From: JBBATK01 sp044228285
Lineage (GTDB): Bacteria > Bacteroidota > Ignavibacteria > Kapaibacteriales > NICIL-2
NCBI GenBank assembly: GCA_044228285.1
Contig: JBGAVD010000007.1
Span: forward strand, 62,001 to 126,000
Direction: 5' to 3'
DNA length: 64,000 nucleotides
The stretch's first letter is position 1. Each line of letters starts with the position of its first letter. Of the stretch, positions 54,038 through 61,915 are shown one piece after another. Below the pieces are notes generated by a model. It had not been told where the DNA came from and ran no database searches. It worked only from the letters and a program-made list of their open reading frames with translations. The position numbers and the translations under genes were made by a program.

Positions 54038-55438
54038 TTACAGACCAACAGCAGCTTCGATAACTACGCCATTGAACTTAGCACCGTGGCGGATATCTCT
54101 CACTGGGAAGTCTTTATCATTGGTTGGAGCAACCATTTCTGCAGAGTCGCCCGTACCATACTTCTGCGTTACGTATTCAGCCTTCAACAGAATGTTGCTG
54201 GTGATGTACCAGCCAGCAGCGATTGCTATACGATCTACTGTTTGGGTTGCTGGGGTAAGCACGTTCGAGGTCATCAAGTTACCTGATACCATGTTGTAGC
54301 GAGCACCAACGTAGATGTTTTCTGCTGCACCGAGACGATATACTAGGTCAGCAGCAATTTGTGTGAACTTGCGATCCACAACTTTACCAAAGTCTGCGCC
54401 TGCTGCTGTAACTCTGTCGCTAGCATTGTGTCCGGTTGCTGTTTCAAACGTACCGAAGAACTCGAGACCACTTGCTTTGACGAATGCGTTAACCATGAAA
54501 GCTGATACTTTATCTGAGAATCCAGGATTAACACGGCCTGAGAATGCATTTGCAGTATAGGTTGCTGTTGTTGGCTCAACAACCATCCAGTAGTTAGAAC
54601 CTGTACGATCGCCACCAAACAAGGTGTTGCTTTGTGAGCTGGAAACCATGTAGCCTGATCCGGTCAAACGAACGCGGAAGTTGTCGCCAAACTTTGTGTC
54701 ATAGCCCAATTTGAAGAGCAATGCTGGTGCCTTTGAGGTGTCAGCGTCGCCAATAATGTTGCCCTTTGAGTCACGAATTGCGTTTACTTCGTCAACACTA
54801 CCCTTGATTGCACCGTTGGTAGCACCAACCATTGCTAGCAAACCACCAGTACGGAAATACACTTCTGTACCAATTTCTGTTGCATATGCATCAATGATGT
54901 TGTTATCCATGAAGTAATTGTACAGTGTTTGACCACCATCAGCACGACGGAAGTGAGCATCACCATAGTTGACTTCCATGTGTCCAACCTTGATTGTCAC
55001 ATACTTCATAATGCTGTTTATAGCATCAACGCCCAAGAAGCCAAGTTTATCGAATTGCATGTATCCACCCTTAACCCATGCTTCATTGTGGTGACGTGAT
55101 GACAAGTAGGTTGTTACTTGCATACGAATACCATCTTCCAATTGAACGTCCATATGGAGATTAGCTTGCGCTGTTGCAAAACCACCAGTGATAGGCTTCA
55201 GTCTCAAAGAAGCTGTATCAACTTTGTTGCTGTGTGATAGGTTTTGGTATTGCTGGGTGAAACCCGCACCAAAGCGAACCTTCAAACCGTCAAAACGTGT
55301 GTTTTCATCCTTTGGTGCTTCAAACACACCAAGACCGGACTGGTCGTATGCGCGCCAATTCTGAATGGAAGGAAGTTGTGCATACAGTGTTGCTGTGCCA
55401 AAAAGTACTGCAACCATCGTGTACAAGAACTTTTTCAT
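54038..55438 (-). CDS. Outer-membrane porin-like protein
   Basis: About 466 residues from the ATG at 55438, preceded by GGAG at seven bases. The signal peptide ends at TLYAQ. The body is Gly/aromatic-rich with alternating pattern (VRFGAGFTQQYQNLS, VQLEDGIRMQVTTYLSS, KFGDNFRVRLTGSGYM, AENIYVGARYNMVSG). It ends EYVTQKYGTG with a C-terminal GVVIEAAVGL strand. VKVGHMEVNYGDAHFRRADGG-like wording resembles the inner loop of phosphate-selective/OprP-type porins, but the exact substrate is not clear. It sits between two YceI genes on the same strand, so an envelope function shared by the three is likely. A 10-bp palindrome is just upstream. Confidence 0.75.
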   Translation of the reverse strand: MKKFLYTMVAVLFGTATLYAQLPSIQNWRAYDQSGLGVFEAPKDENTRFDGLKVRFGAGFTQQYQNLSHSNKVDTASLRLKPITGGFATAQANLHMDVQLEDGIRMQVTTYLSSRHHNEAWVKGGYMQFDKLGFLGVDAINSIMKYVTIKVGHMEVNYGDAHFRRADGGQTLYNYFMDNNIIDAYATEIGTEVYFRTGGLLAMVGATNGAIKGSVDEVNAIRDSKGNIIGDADTSKAPALLFKLGYDTKFGDNFRVRLTGSGYMVSSSQSNTLFGGDRTGSNYWMVVEPTTATYTANAFSGRVNPGFSDKVSAFMVNAFVKASGLEFFGTFETATGHNASDRVTAAGADFGKVVDRKFTQIAADLVYRLGAAENIYVGARYNMVSGNLMTSNVLTPATQTVDRIAIAAGWYITSNILLKAEYVTQKYGTGDSAEMVAPTNDKDFPVRDIRHGAKFNGVVIEAAVGL

Positions 55439-55490
55439 TGTGTACTCCAAAAAAAGTTAGATAATGAGGGATAAGTATTAGACTGAAATG

Positions 55491-55500
55491 CTATTAATAG
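55491..55500. promoter_or_regulatory. Palindrome upstream of the porin gene
   Basis: CTATTAATAG is a perfect 10-bp palindrome between the upstream YceI stop and the porin start, 53 bases before the latter. It could be an operator or promoter element for the porin. Confidence 0.25.
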
Positions 55501-55509
55501 TATGGTGTG

Positions 55510-56085
55510 CTAGCCTTTTTTCATGACGAGAGTAAAGTTCACCGAAATGTCGTCTCCGCTCTTGACAACTCCCCACATAGCACTTGGTGGATCCACCTTG
55601 AAAGTTGTCATCTTCATTTTCTTTACACCACTAAACTCTAGATCTCCGTTTGCCAAAATTTTGCCAGTGACTGTTAAGTCAACGTTCTGGGCATTTCCAG
55701 CAACTGTCATGGTGCCATTTGCGACGATACTGAAATCATTGCCTTTCTTTTCAATAGACTTTGTCTTCAGCAATTGGAAAGTGATTTTCTGGTGAGCGTC
55801 AGCTTTCAGAGCTTCGTAGATCTTCTCGTCCATTGCTTCCTTCTCTGACTTAATCGACTTCACATCAACTTCTAACCACAAACTGTTTACAGCCTGAATC
55901 TCACCTGCGTTCACAGTGATATCAGCGTTTGAAGAAACGCGGCTGGCTGGGCATGACCAATCATGTAATGTCGAAGTACCGGAAACACTCATCTTGCAAC
56001 TCTTTGAACTGAACTTCTCTGCTTGCATCGCAGTCGTAGCGAGCACTGCCACAAGAAGTACACTCATCCATACAAACTTTCTCAT
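55510..56085 (-). CDS. YceI-like family protein, copy 2
   Basis: 191 residues. AAAGGA is seven bases upstream. The signal peptide ends at TAMQAE. The YceI domain covers about 25-190: MSVSGTSTLHDWSC, LKADAHQKITFQL, GTMTVAGNAQNVDL and MTTFKVDPPSAMWGVVK. The His-Asp-Trp opening (TLHDWSC) is the usual family signature. It is the first gene of the YceI-porin-YceI block. Members bind isoprenoid-like molecules and are often near haem/cytochrome or porin genes; here the porin link is direct. Confidence 0.92.
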   Translation of the reverse strand: MRKFVWMSVLLVAVLATTAMQAEKFSSKSCKMSVSGTSTLHDWSCPASRVSSNADITVNAGEIQAVNSLWLEVDVKSIKSEKEAMDEKIYEALKADAHQKITFQLLKTKSIEKKGNDFSIVANGTMTVAGNAQNVDLTVTGKILANGDLEFSGVKKMKMTTFKVDPPSAMWGVVKSGDDISVNFTLVMKKG

Positions 56086-56781
56086 TGTACTGTCCTTTCT
56101 ATTGTTTTGTGAAATGTTGGCGATCCCTTATCAGTCGTCGTTCTCTTTCCAGTTCTTCTATCGCCTACGGGGTTCCTTGCCTATGACAAAGGCTTCAACA
56201 TCTTACAGCTATTAAGATACGCTTATCTTAAAAGCGCTCTCATCTACTCTTCTGTTGTTGTGCCGTTCTGTTTTGCTTCGTTGTCAATTATCCTGTACAA
56301 ATATATGGAATAAAAGACCCGCTTATCCTTATTAAAAAAAATATTTTTTTGCTTCTTCTCTGGCTAAGACACCAAATGCTCGTTTTTGGCAAAATTTGGA
56401 CACTATCAGATACTGAGTAGCAAAAAAAAAATTAGCAGGCGACTTTTCTATCCACCGTTCTCTCGAGAAACTAGCCAAAACTTTGAGTCTCGCTCATCGC
56501 ACTTGCGTGGATAAGACACGGTACTGAATCTCTAGCAAACGGTGTTCCAATTTAGGATAATAGACTCAAATATCTTTTTTGGAGACTTCTGATGGCTTCT
56601 ACGGGATACTCTACCGTTCAAGGACCTTTCTGGCTGAGATGATTGTGGTGAGTGAGATGCAAAGCCAAAGTCTCGCTAAGTTATGATCAATGCGCTGTGT
56701 ATCTTCCAACAAAAGAGTTTGACCAACCGTTGCCGAGGCGACGATACTCAAGTCTTCAGTTACGCTAAACACTACTCTTTC
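56086..56781. other. A+T-rich divergent region before the Moco operon
   Basis: About 700 bases without a supported gene between YceI copy 2 (minus) and moaA (plus). It is A+T-rich, with poly-A/T runs near 56334-56351 and 56421-56431. It contains an 8-bp-arm inverted repeat at 56212-56231. No recognisable Moco riboswitch stem pattern was identified by eye. Confidence 0.45.
56212..56231. promoter_or_regulatory. Inverted repeat upstream of the YceI-porin-YceI block
   Basis: TTAAGATA-CGCT-TATCTTAA is a perfect inverted repeat with 8-bp arms and a 4-base centre, 127 bases upstream of the YceI copy 2 start. A related word (CGCTTATCCTTATT) occurs about 90 bases farther on. Candidate regulator site. 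Confidence 0.35.
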
Positions 56782-57849
56782 ATGCTTCAAGACCGCTTTG
56801 GGCGAATCCACGATTACTTGCGACTATCTCTCACGGATAGCTGTAACTATCGCTGTGTGTACTGCCTACCCGAGCCACAAGATCCTCTCGATCTCAACGC
56901 TCTCAATACTCATTCTTCTGGCTCCTCAGTGGAACTCCCCGCTTTAACGGTACTCCAAAGTCACTTACCTGCAGTTACATCATCTGGTAAGAGAATGTCT
57001 GCCGATGAGATCTGCCAATTAGCCGAGATTTTTGTGCATGCCGGAGTGAAGAAGATTCGGCTTACCGGAGGTGAGCCACTACTACGTCACGATGTAGCTC
57101 AAATCATTCACCGACTATCATTACTTCCAGTTGAACTCTGCCTGAGTACAAACGGCTCGCTCATACATCGCCACTTTCAGACTATAGTGAATGCTGGTAT
57201 TCGAACAGTGAATGTGAGTCTGGACTCCCTGAAGGCAGATGTCTTCCGACGTCTTAGTGGTATAGATGATTTTGAACAAGTTCGAGCTAACATCGAGTTG
57301 CTCTATTCTACAGGTATGCAAGTCAAAGTGAACATGGTTGTGCTGCGAGGACATAACGATGATGAGATACTCGATTTTGTTCGATGGACTCTGAACAGCG
57401 CTATCCATGTCCGGTTTATAGAGTTTATGCCCTTTCCTTCTAATCAATGGCAACCCGAGAAGCTCTTACGTAGCGATGAGATGCTCGCTCAGATCACCCA
57501 ACAGTTCCCAGAGATCGAGAAGATGAACGATGCAGCGCACGATACGAGTCGCAAGTACCGCGTAAAAAATGCAGCAGGAACTTTTGCCTTTATTTCAACG
57601 ATGTCGCAACCCTTCTGCTCAGATTGCAATCGACTGCGCCTTTCGGCTGACGGTAAAATGCGAAACTGCCTTTTTGCCTCGACCGAGATGGACCTTGCGC
57701 AAGCGCTGCGAGCGGGTGAAGATGTTGGCGCCCGCATTCGCGAATGCTTGGGCCAGAAAGCAGAGATGCTTGGCGGACATCTGGCAGAGCATTGGGAGGT
57801 GGAACGCACGCATGCGGCAGAACGATCGATGATGTCAATTGGAGGTTAA
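56782..57849 (+). CDS. moaA: GTP 3',8-cyclase MoaA
   Basis: About 355 residues from the ATG at 56782; upstream in-frame starts add an unrelated leader. It is a radical-SAM enzyme that, with MoaC, turns GTP into cyclic pyranopterin monophosphate. CNYRCVYC (Cys21, 25, 28) binds the first Fe-S cluster. An insert of about 35 residues follows. KKIRLTGGEPLLR is the SAM/GTP region. CSDCNRLRLSADGKMRNCLF holds the second cluster. The chain ends in the essential Gly-Gly. Those two codons also form GGAGG, the ribosome site of moeA, whose ATG directly follows the stop. Confidence 0.96.
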   Translation: MLQDRFGRIHDYLRLSLTDSCNYRCVYCLPEPQDPLDLNALNTHSSGSSVELPALTVLQSHLPAVTSSGKRMSADEICQLAEIFVHAGVKKIRLTGGEPLLRHDVAQIIHRLSLLPVELCLSTNGSLIHRHFQTIVNAGIRTVNVSLDSLKADVFRRLSGIDDFEQVRANIELLYSTGMQVKVNMVVLRGHNDDEILDFVRWTLNSAIHVRFIEFMPFPSNQWQPEKLLRSDEMLAQITQQFPEIEKMNDAAHDTSRKYRVKNAAGTFAFISTMSQPFCSDCNRLRLSADGKMRNCLFASTEMDLAQALRAGEDVGARIRECLGQKAEMLGGHLAEHWEVERTHAAERSMMSIGG

Positions 57850-59097
57850 ATGGCTAGCAAGCACTTCATTGAGGTTGCACAAGCTCAACGCCTACTGCTG
57901 CTGAAGCACAACAGGTCACAGAAAGAGTCTCGAAAGCTTGTAGAAGCTCATAATGCTATTCTATCTGAGGACGTCTTTTGCCCAATCGACCTTCCCCCTT
58001 TCCCTCAATCCAGTGTCGATGGTTTTGCCATTCATATAGACGCAGACACAGAGAATACTCGGTACAAGATTGTCGGAGAATCTTCTGCAGGACACGCCTA
58101 TACACCTGCTATCAACGCTAGAGAGGCTGTTCGAATAATGACTGGTGCACAGATTCCAGATCAAGCCAACTGTATCGTGATGCAGGAAGACTGTACCGTG
58201 CGCGCAAAGACACTGATCGTTCATAAGCTACCGATGCAACGGAATCAACATATGCGTGCACAAGCTTCTCAATTGCGCGCTGGTACTCTGGCACTCAAAA
58301 AAGGGCTCTGCCTGCAAGCCGCAGCATTGGGATTGCTTGCCTCGATGGGACTCACCAAGGTTCAGGTGTACCGCAAACCGGAGATTAGCATCATCACCAC
58401 TGGAGATGAACTGCAACAAGGTGGGCGTCCACTGAAAGGCTCACAAGTCTATGAATCAAACGCAGTCGCACTCAGTGCAGCCTTGCACTCACTTGGTTAC
58501 AACGTGAAGAGGCATGTACGATGTGTCGATCGAGAAGACTCGGTACGAGCAGCAGTGCTTACAGCCCTCGAACACTCAAACTACCTTATCATTTGCGGCG
58601 GTGTGTCGGTTGGACGTTACGACTATGTCCCTCGCGTCCTTCGCAGCGCGAAGCTGCAAGAAGTTTTCTATAGAGTAAAGCAGAGACCAGGAAAACCCTT
58701 GCTGTACGCACGTCGCGCTGATAAACACGTGTTTGCACTCCCTGGAAATCCAGCTTCTGTACTCTGCTGCTTCTATGAGTATGTTCTGCCCTCTCTACGA
58801 TTCTTCAGTGGTAGCGAGCAGCCCTTTCTACCGAGTCTGCGCGTGCGCCTTGCGCACGCGATTGAAAAGAACACCAAGCTGCAGCACTTTGTTCGTGCGC
58901 GGACGGATTTGCGCGAGGTGTGGGCTGCTGATGGACAAGAGTCATACAAAATGCGATCCTTCGCTGAAGCGAACTGTCTCATGGTTCTAGAGTCGCAACG
59001 CACACACTATGATGCAGGTGAAGAAATTGAAGTGCATCTACTCTCGAGTGATCTGTACTTGACCAAGCAAGATGTATCACGGAGTGATCATGTTTGA
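57850..59097 (+). CDS. moeA: Molybdopterin molybdenumtransferase MoeA
   Basis: 415 residues; normal length. MoeA inserts molybdate into adenylylated molybdopterin. Domains follow the standard order: DLPPFPQSSVDGFAIHID at the start, RIMTGAQIPDQANCIVMQEDC, then the MoaB/MogA-like domain with IITTGDELQQGG, VYESNAVAL, IICGGVSVGRYDYV, and RPGKPLLYA leading to FALPGNPASVLCCF. The C-terminal beta domain carries RVRLAHAIEKN. It starts directly after the moaA stop and overlaps the next gene by eight bases. Confidence 0.95.
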   Translation: MASKHFIEVAQAQRLLLLKHNRSQKESRKLVEAHNAILSEDVFCPIDLPPFPQSSVDGFAIHIDADTENTRYKIVGESSAGHAYTPAINAREAVRIMTGAQIPDQANCIVMQEDCTVRAKTLIVHKLPMQRNQHMRAQASQLRAGTLALKKGLCLQAAALGLLASMGLTKVQVYRKPEISIITTGDELQQGGRPLKGSQVYESNAVALSAALHSLGYNVKRHVRCVDREDSVRAAVLTALEHSNYLIICGGVSVGRYDYVPRVLRSAKLQEVFYRVKQRPGKPLLYARRADKHVFALPGNPASVLCCFYEYVLPSLRFFSGSEQPFLPSLRVRLAHAIEKNTKLQHFVRARTDLREVWAADGQESYKMRSFAEANCLMVLESQRTHYDAGEEIEVHLLSSDLYLTKQDVSRSDHV

Positions 59098-59848
59098 TCA
59101 AAGCAATGTGAGTACTGTGTATGTGCTGATGTCTGCGCTGTTCTTTGTGGCGGCCTTTCTCTACTCATCCGTTGGTCATGGAGGGGCTTCCGCCTATCTC
59201 GCATTGATGGCACTGATGGGAGTTGCAACACAGACCGCCAGACCAGCGGCACTCATCATGAATACCCTGGTCTCGATCATTGCTTTCTTGAATTTTCGAA
59301 GTCAAAGCACACTCCGCGTGTCGCTCTTTGTGTGGCTTGCGGCAGCAAGCATACCGATGAGTTTTATTGGAGCCCGCATCAGCCTGAGTAACGTTGCCTA
59401 TCAGTATCTCCTCAGCGCGGTACTCCTGATTGCATCTCTTCGCTTGCTCATGCGCGGTGTTAATAGCACATCTCTCCAAACGAAAGAGGCACCTGTCTTT
59501 GCTCTGGTTGGACTTGGCGCTGTCATTGGACTGCTCTCGGGGATGCTCGGAATTGGTGGTGGGGTACTATTGAGCCCTGCTCTGATCTTTCTTCGCTGGG
59601 CAAGCCCTCGTGAATCGGCTTTGATTTCAGCACTGTTTATTTTTGTCAATTCGCTCTCTGGCCTTACATCGATCCTTCCACAAGCTAGCAGTTGGAGCAC
59701 TGAGTTACCTCTGGTGTGGATGTCGTTGTCTGTTGCTGGAGGCCTACTTGGAGCATTCATTGGGAGTAAGCGCTTTAGCAATGCGGTGCTAAGCAGAGTC
59801 TTGGGACTTGTCATGCTAATCGCGAGTTTGAAGATCTTTATAGGCTAG
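59090..59848 (+). CDS. Sulfite/anion exporter TauE/SafE family permease
   Basis: About 252 residues from the ATG at 59090 (GGAG six bases upstream). About eight membrane helices are seen. The family repeats are visible: SVGHGGASAYLALMALMG in the first half and GLLSGMLGIGGGVLLSPALIF in the second. TauE/SafE proteins move sulfite, sulfoacetate or other small anions. Placed inside a Moco operon and overlapping moeA, it may handle an oxyanion such as sulfite linked to a molybdoenzyme. That role is inferred from position only; no molybdate ABC genes are nearby. Confidence 0.9.
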   Translation: MFDQSNVSTVYVLMSALFFVAAFLYSSVGHGGASAYLALMALMGVATQTARPAALIMNTLVSIIAFLNFRSQSTLRVSLFVWLAAASIPMSFIGARISLSNVAYQYLLSAVLLIASLRLLMRGVNSTSLQTKEAPVFALVGLGAVIGLLSGMLGIGGGVLLSPALIFLRWASPRESALISALFIFVNSLSGLTSILPQASSWSTELPLVWMSLSVAGGLLGAFIGSKRFSNAVLSRVLGLVMLIASLKIFIG

Positions 59849-59939
59849 ATGTATGCAAGAGGCTTAGGACTTTTCAAGCGCAGTGTGGCAATATTTCATC
59901 GTCGGACAACAAATAGTTTTTGTTCTTTTAAGGAATATT

Positions 59940-60173
59940 ATGTCTCTACAAGTCCAGGTCTTCTCACACCTAGCTGAATTGTGTCAATCAGCTGAGCTCG
60001 AAGCACCTATGTGCTCCACAGTTGCACAACTGCGCCAGCATTTAGAGTCTGTGTTTCCTTTGTTAAGCTCCGAGACCTATGCAGTGGCAGTGAATCTACG
60101 CGTAGCAGAGCCTAGCACCGAACTTCAGGCTGGAGACAAGATTGCTCTTCTTCCACCTTTTTCTGGAGGCTAA
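59940..60173 (+). CDS. moaD: Molybdopterin synthase sulfur carrier MoaD
   Basis: 77 residues from the ATG at 59940 (TAAGGA upstream); an upstream in-frame extension lacks family resemblance. It is a beta-grasp protein: VQVFSHLAEL, TVAQLRQHLES, VAVNLRVAEPS and AGDKIALLPPFSGG. The C-terminal Gly-Gly is thiocarboxylated and donates sulfur to the pterin within MoaD-MoaE. Its last two codons (GGA GGC) make the ribosome site GGAGG for the following moeB-like gene. Confidence 0.95.
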   Translation: MSLQVQVFSHLAELCQSAELEAPMCSTVAQLRQHLESVFPLLSSETYAVAVNLRVAEPSTELQAGDKIALLPPFSGG

Positions 60174-60176
60174 ACG

Positions 60177-61307
60177 ATGTCATCGAGCATACATGCACGA
60201 CGATATGAGCGCCAAACACAGCTTCGCTGGTTTGGTGTGTCCTCACAAGATGCACTCTCACAATCGCATGTCCTTGTGATCGGTGCCGGCGGTTTGGGTG
60301 CGCCGTTGTTGCAGCTTCTGTGCGGTGCTGGTGTTGGTACGATTGATATAGTGGATAGTGATGTCGTAGACATCATGAACCTCCATCGTCAAACGCTCTA
60401 TACTGAAGACGAAGTAGGCACTCCAAAGGCGATGTGCGCAGCACAGCGCTTACAGAAAATCAACTCGCAGATCACAGTGCGTGCATTTCATGAGAGTTTT
60501 CACGCGCGAAATGCTCATGAGCTAATACGAGACGTAGATCTAGTAGTGGACTGTAGCGACAATTTTCAGACGCGCTATTGTATCAATGATGCATGCGTTC
60601 TCTGGAACAAGCCATGGGTCTATGGAGCTGTTCAAAATCGCGAGCTGCAACTAGCAGTGTTCAACGAGGGCATCAACAACGATCAACGTAGTGCGAGTTT
60701 GCGCTGCGTTTTTCCCGAGAATACCGCGAACACCAATGCTCCAAACTGCGAACGTGACGGTATTCTTGGCAGTGTGAGTACGACTGCCTCAGCTTTGATG
60801 GCTGATCTCTGCTTGCTCATACTTGCCGGCAAGACTCATGCTTTGCAAGGTAATTTGCTTTTGATGTCGCTAGATACAATGCAGGTGCAAATTCTTGAGC
60901 TACGACAAAACAAATCAAACTGGCCGGAATCGTGTAAACATGAGGCCACATTTCTTAGGGCACATTCATTAACGAAGGACAATGCGACCATGGATGAGTT
61001 CCCCAAGAATGTAACAACGGTGTACTACGAAGATCTTCAGTTCATGACTTCACGTCATGCTAGATTTCCTAGAATGATTCTCGAGATTAGTGAGGGTGAA
61101 CCCGAAGAAGGATTCTATGACTATTGGCGTATTCTCCCTCCAACTATGCTTCGAGAAACCGTTGCTGCTTTGAAACAGCCTACTGAGATCGCTGTTATGT
61201 GCGAACGTGGCATACGAAGTCGACATTGGGTTACAATCCTCGCCCAAGAGTTTCCGCAGCACTCGTACATGTGGGTTAAGCCCGACGAGCCGTTGTCAGA
61301 TCTATAG
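60177..61307 (+). CDS. moeB: MoeB-type adenylyltransferase fused to a rhodanese domain
   Basis: 376 residues. The N-terminal ThiF/MoeB domain (1-245) adenylates the MoaD tail: VLVIGAGGLGAPLLQLLCGAGVG, NLHRQTLYTEDEVGTPKA and VVDCSDNFQTRY. The Cys after NAPN in NAPNCERDGILG is near the adenylation site. In the zinc site CxxC appears as SLRC in the first pair and CKHE in the second, so two of four Cys are changed. A C-terminal rhodanese domain (about 275-376) keeps the active loop CERGIRSRH. This is the MOCS3/MoeBR arrangement: one protein activates and sulfurates MoaD. It is followed after 122 bases by moaE. Confidence 0.9.
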   Translation: MSSSIHARRYERQTQLRWFGVSSQDALSQSHVLVIGAGGLGAPLLQLLCGAGVGTIDIVDSDVVDIMNLHRQTLYTEDEVGTPKAMCAAQRLQKINSQITVRAFHESFHARNAHELIRDVDLVVDCSDNFQTRYCINDACVLWNKPWVYGAVQNRELQLAVFNEGINNDQRSASLRCVFPENTANTNAPNCERDGILGSVSTTASALMADLCLLILAGKTHALQGNLLLMSLDTMQVQILELRQNKSNWPESCKHEATFLRAHSLTKDNATMDEFPKNVTTVYYEDLQFMTSRHARFPRMILEISEGEPEEGFYDYWRILPPTMLRETVAALKQPTEIAVMCERGIRSRHWVTILAQEFPQHSYMWVKPDEPLSDL

Positions 61308-61429
61308 TGCCAACTGCTCTCAACACAGAATTGACGAGCATCGCGCAAGCGCTGCCGTCTCTTCTGCTTTTTCCAAACATTGGATTGAGTTTTGATCCTC
61401 AGTTCGATTCGTACGCCTAAGAGAACTAA

Positions 61430-61915
61430 ATGAACTCCTTTACCTTAAGAGTTGGGCCCGTACCCACGAGCGTGATTGAAGAAGCAATACAACGGCTCCA
61501 ATCGGATCCGTCAACTGGAGCAGTTCTGAGCTTCAGTGGCGTTGTGCGCGCTGACAACAAAGGAACGACAGATGTGGTGTCCATCAGGTACTCAGCGTAT
61601 GAGGAAATGGCCATAGAACTCGGCACGGCACTCACCCATGAGATTCAGAAGAAGTACGCATTGCGTGCTCTGGAAGTACACCATAGTATCGGCTTGGTAG
61701 CATGTAATGAGTGTTCACTCTGTGTGTTGTGTGCAGGAGTGCATCGCAAAGAAGCATTTGCCGCAATGATGGAGCTCATCGATCGGATCAAATCTGAGCT
61801 TCCCATTTGGGGCAAAGAGAACCTTCGTGATGGTACAGCTCTCAACAAGAAATCGGAAATGCAGAATGTCAGTATAGACAAGTTTGGAAGTAAAGAACGA
61901 GGAGTGAACGAATGA
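61430..61915 (+). CDS. moaE: Molybdopterin synthase catalytic subunit MoaE
   Basis: 161 residues. The family core is visible: GAVLSFSGVVRADNKG, IRYSAYEEMAIELG, HHSIGLVACNECS, CAGVHRKEAFAAMMELIDRIKSELP and IWGKENLRDG. MoaE forms the heterotetramer with MoaD that makes molybdopterin. The Lys of the PxWK motif (K126 in E. coli) is Gly here with a Lys at the next position, while the earlier Lys (K119 equivalent in DRIKSELP) is kept. Function is probably retained. The TGA overlaps the next ATG (ATGA). Confidence 0.92.
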   Translation: MNSFTLRVGPVPTSVIEEAIQRLQSDPSTGAVLSFSGVVRADNKGTTDVVSIRYSAYEEMAIELGTALTHEIQKKYALRALEVHHSIGLVACNECSLCVLCAGVHRKEAFAAMMELIDRIKSELPIWGKENLRDGTALNKKSEMQNVSIDKFGSKERGVNE

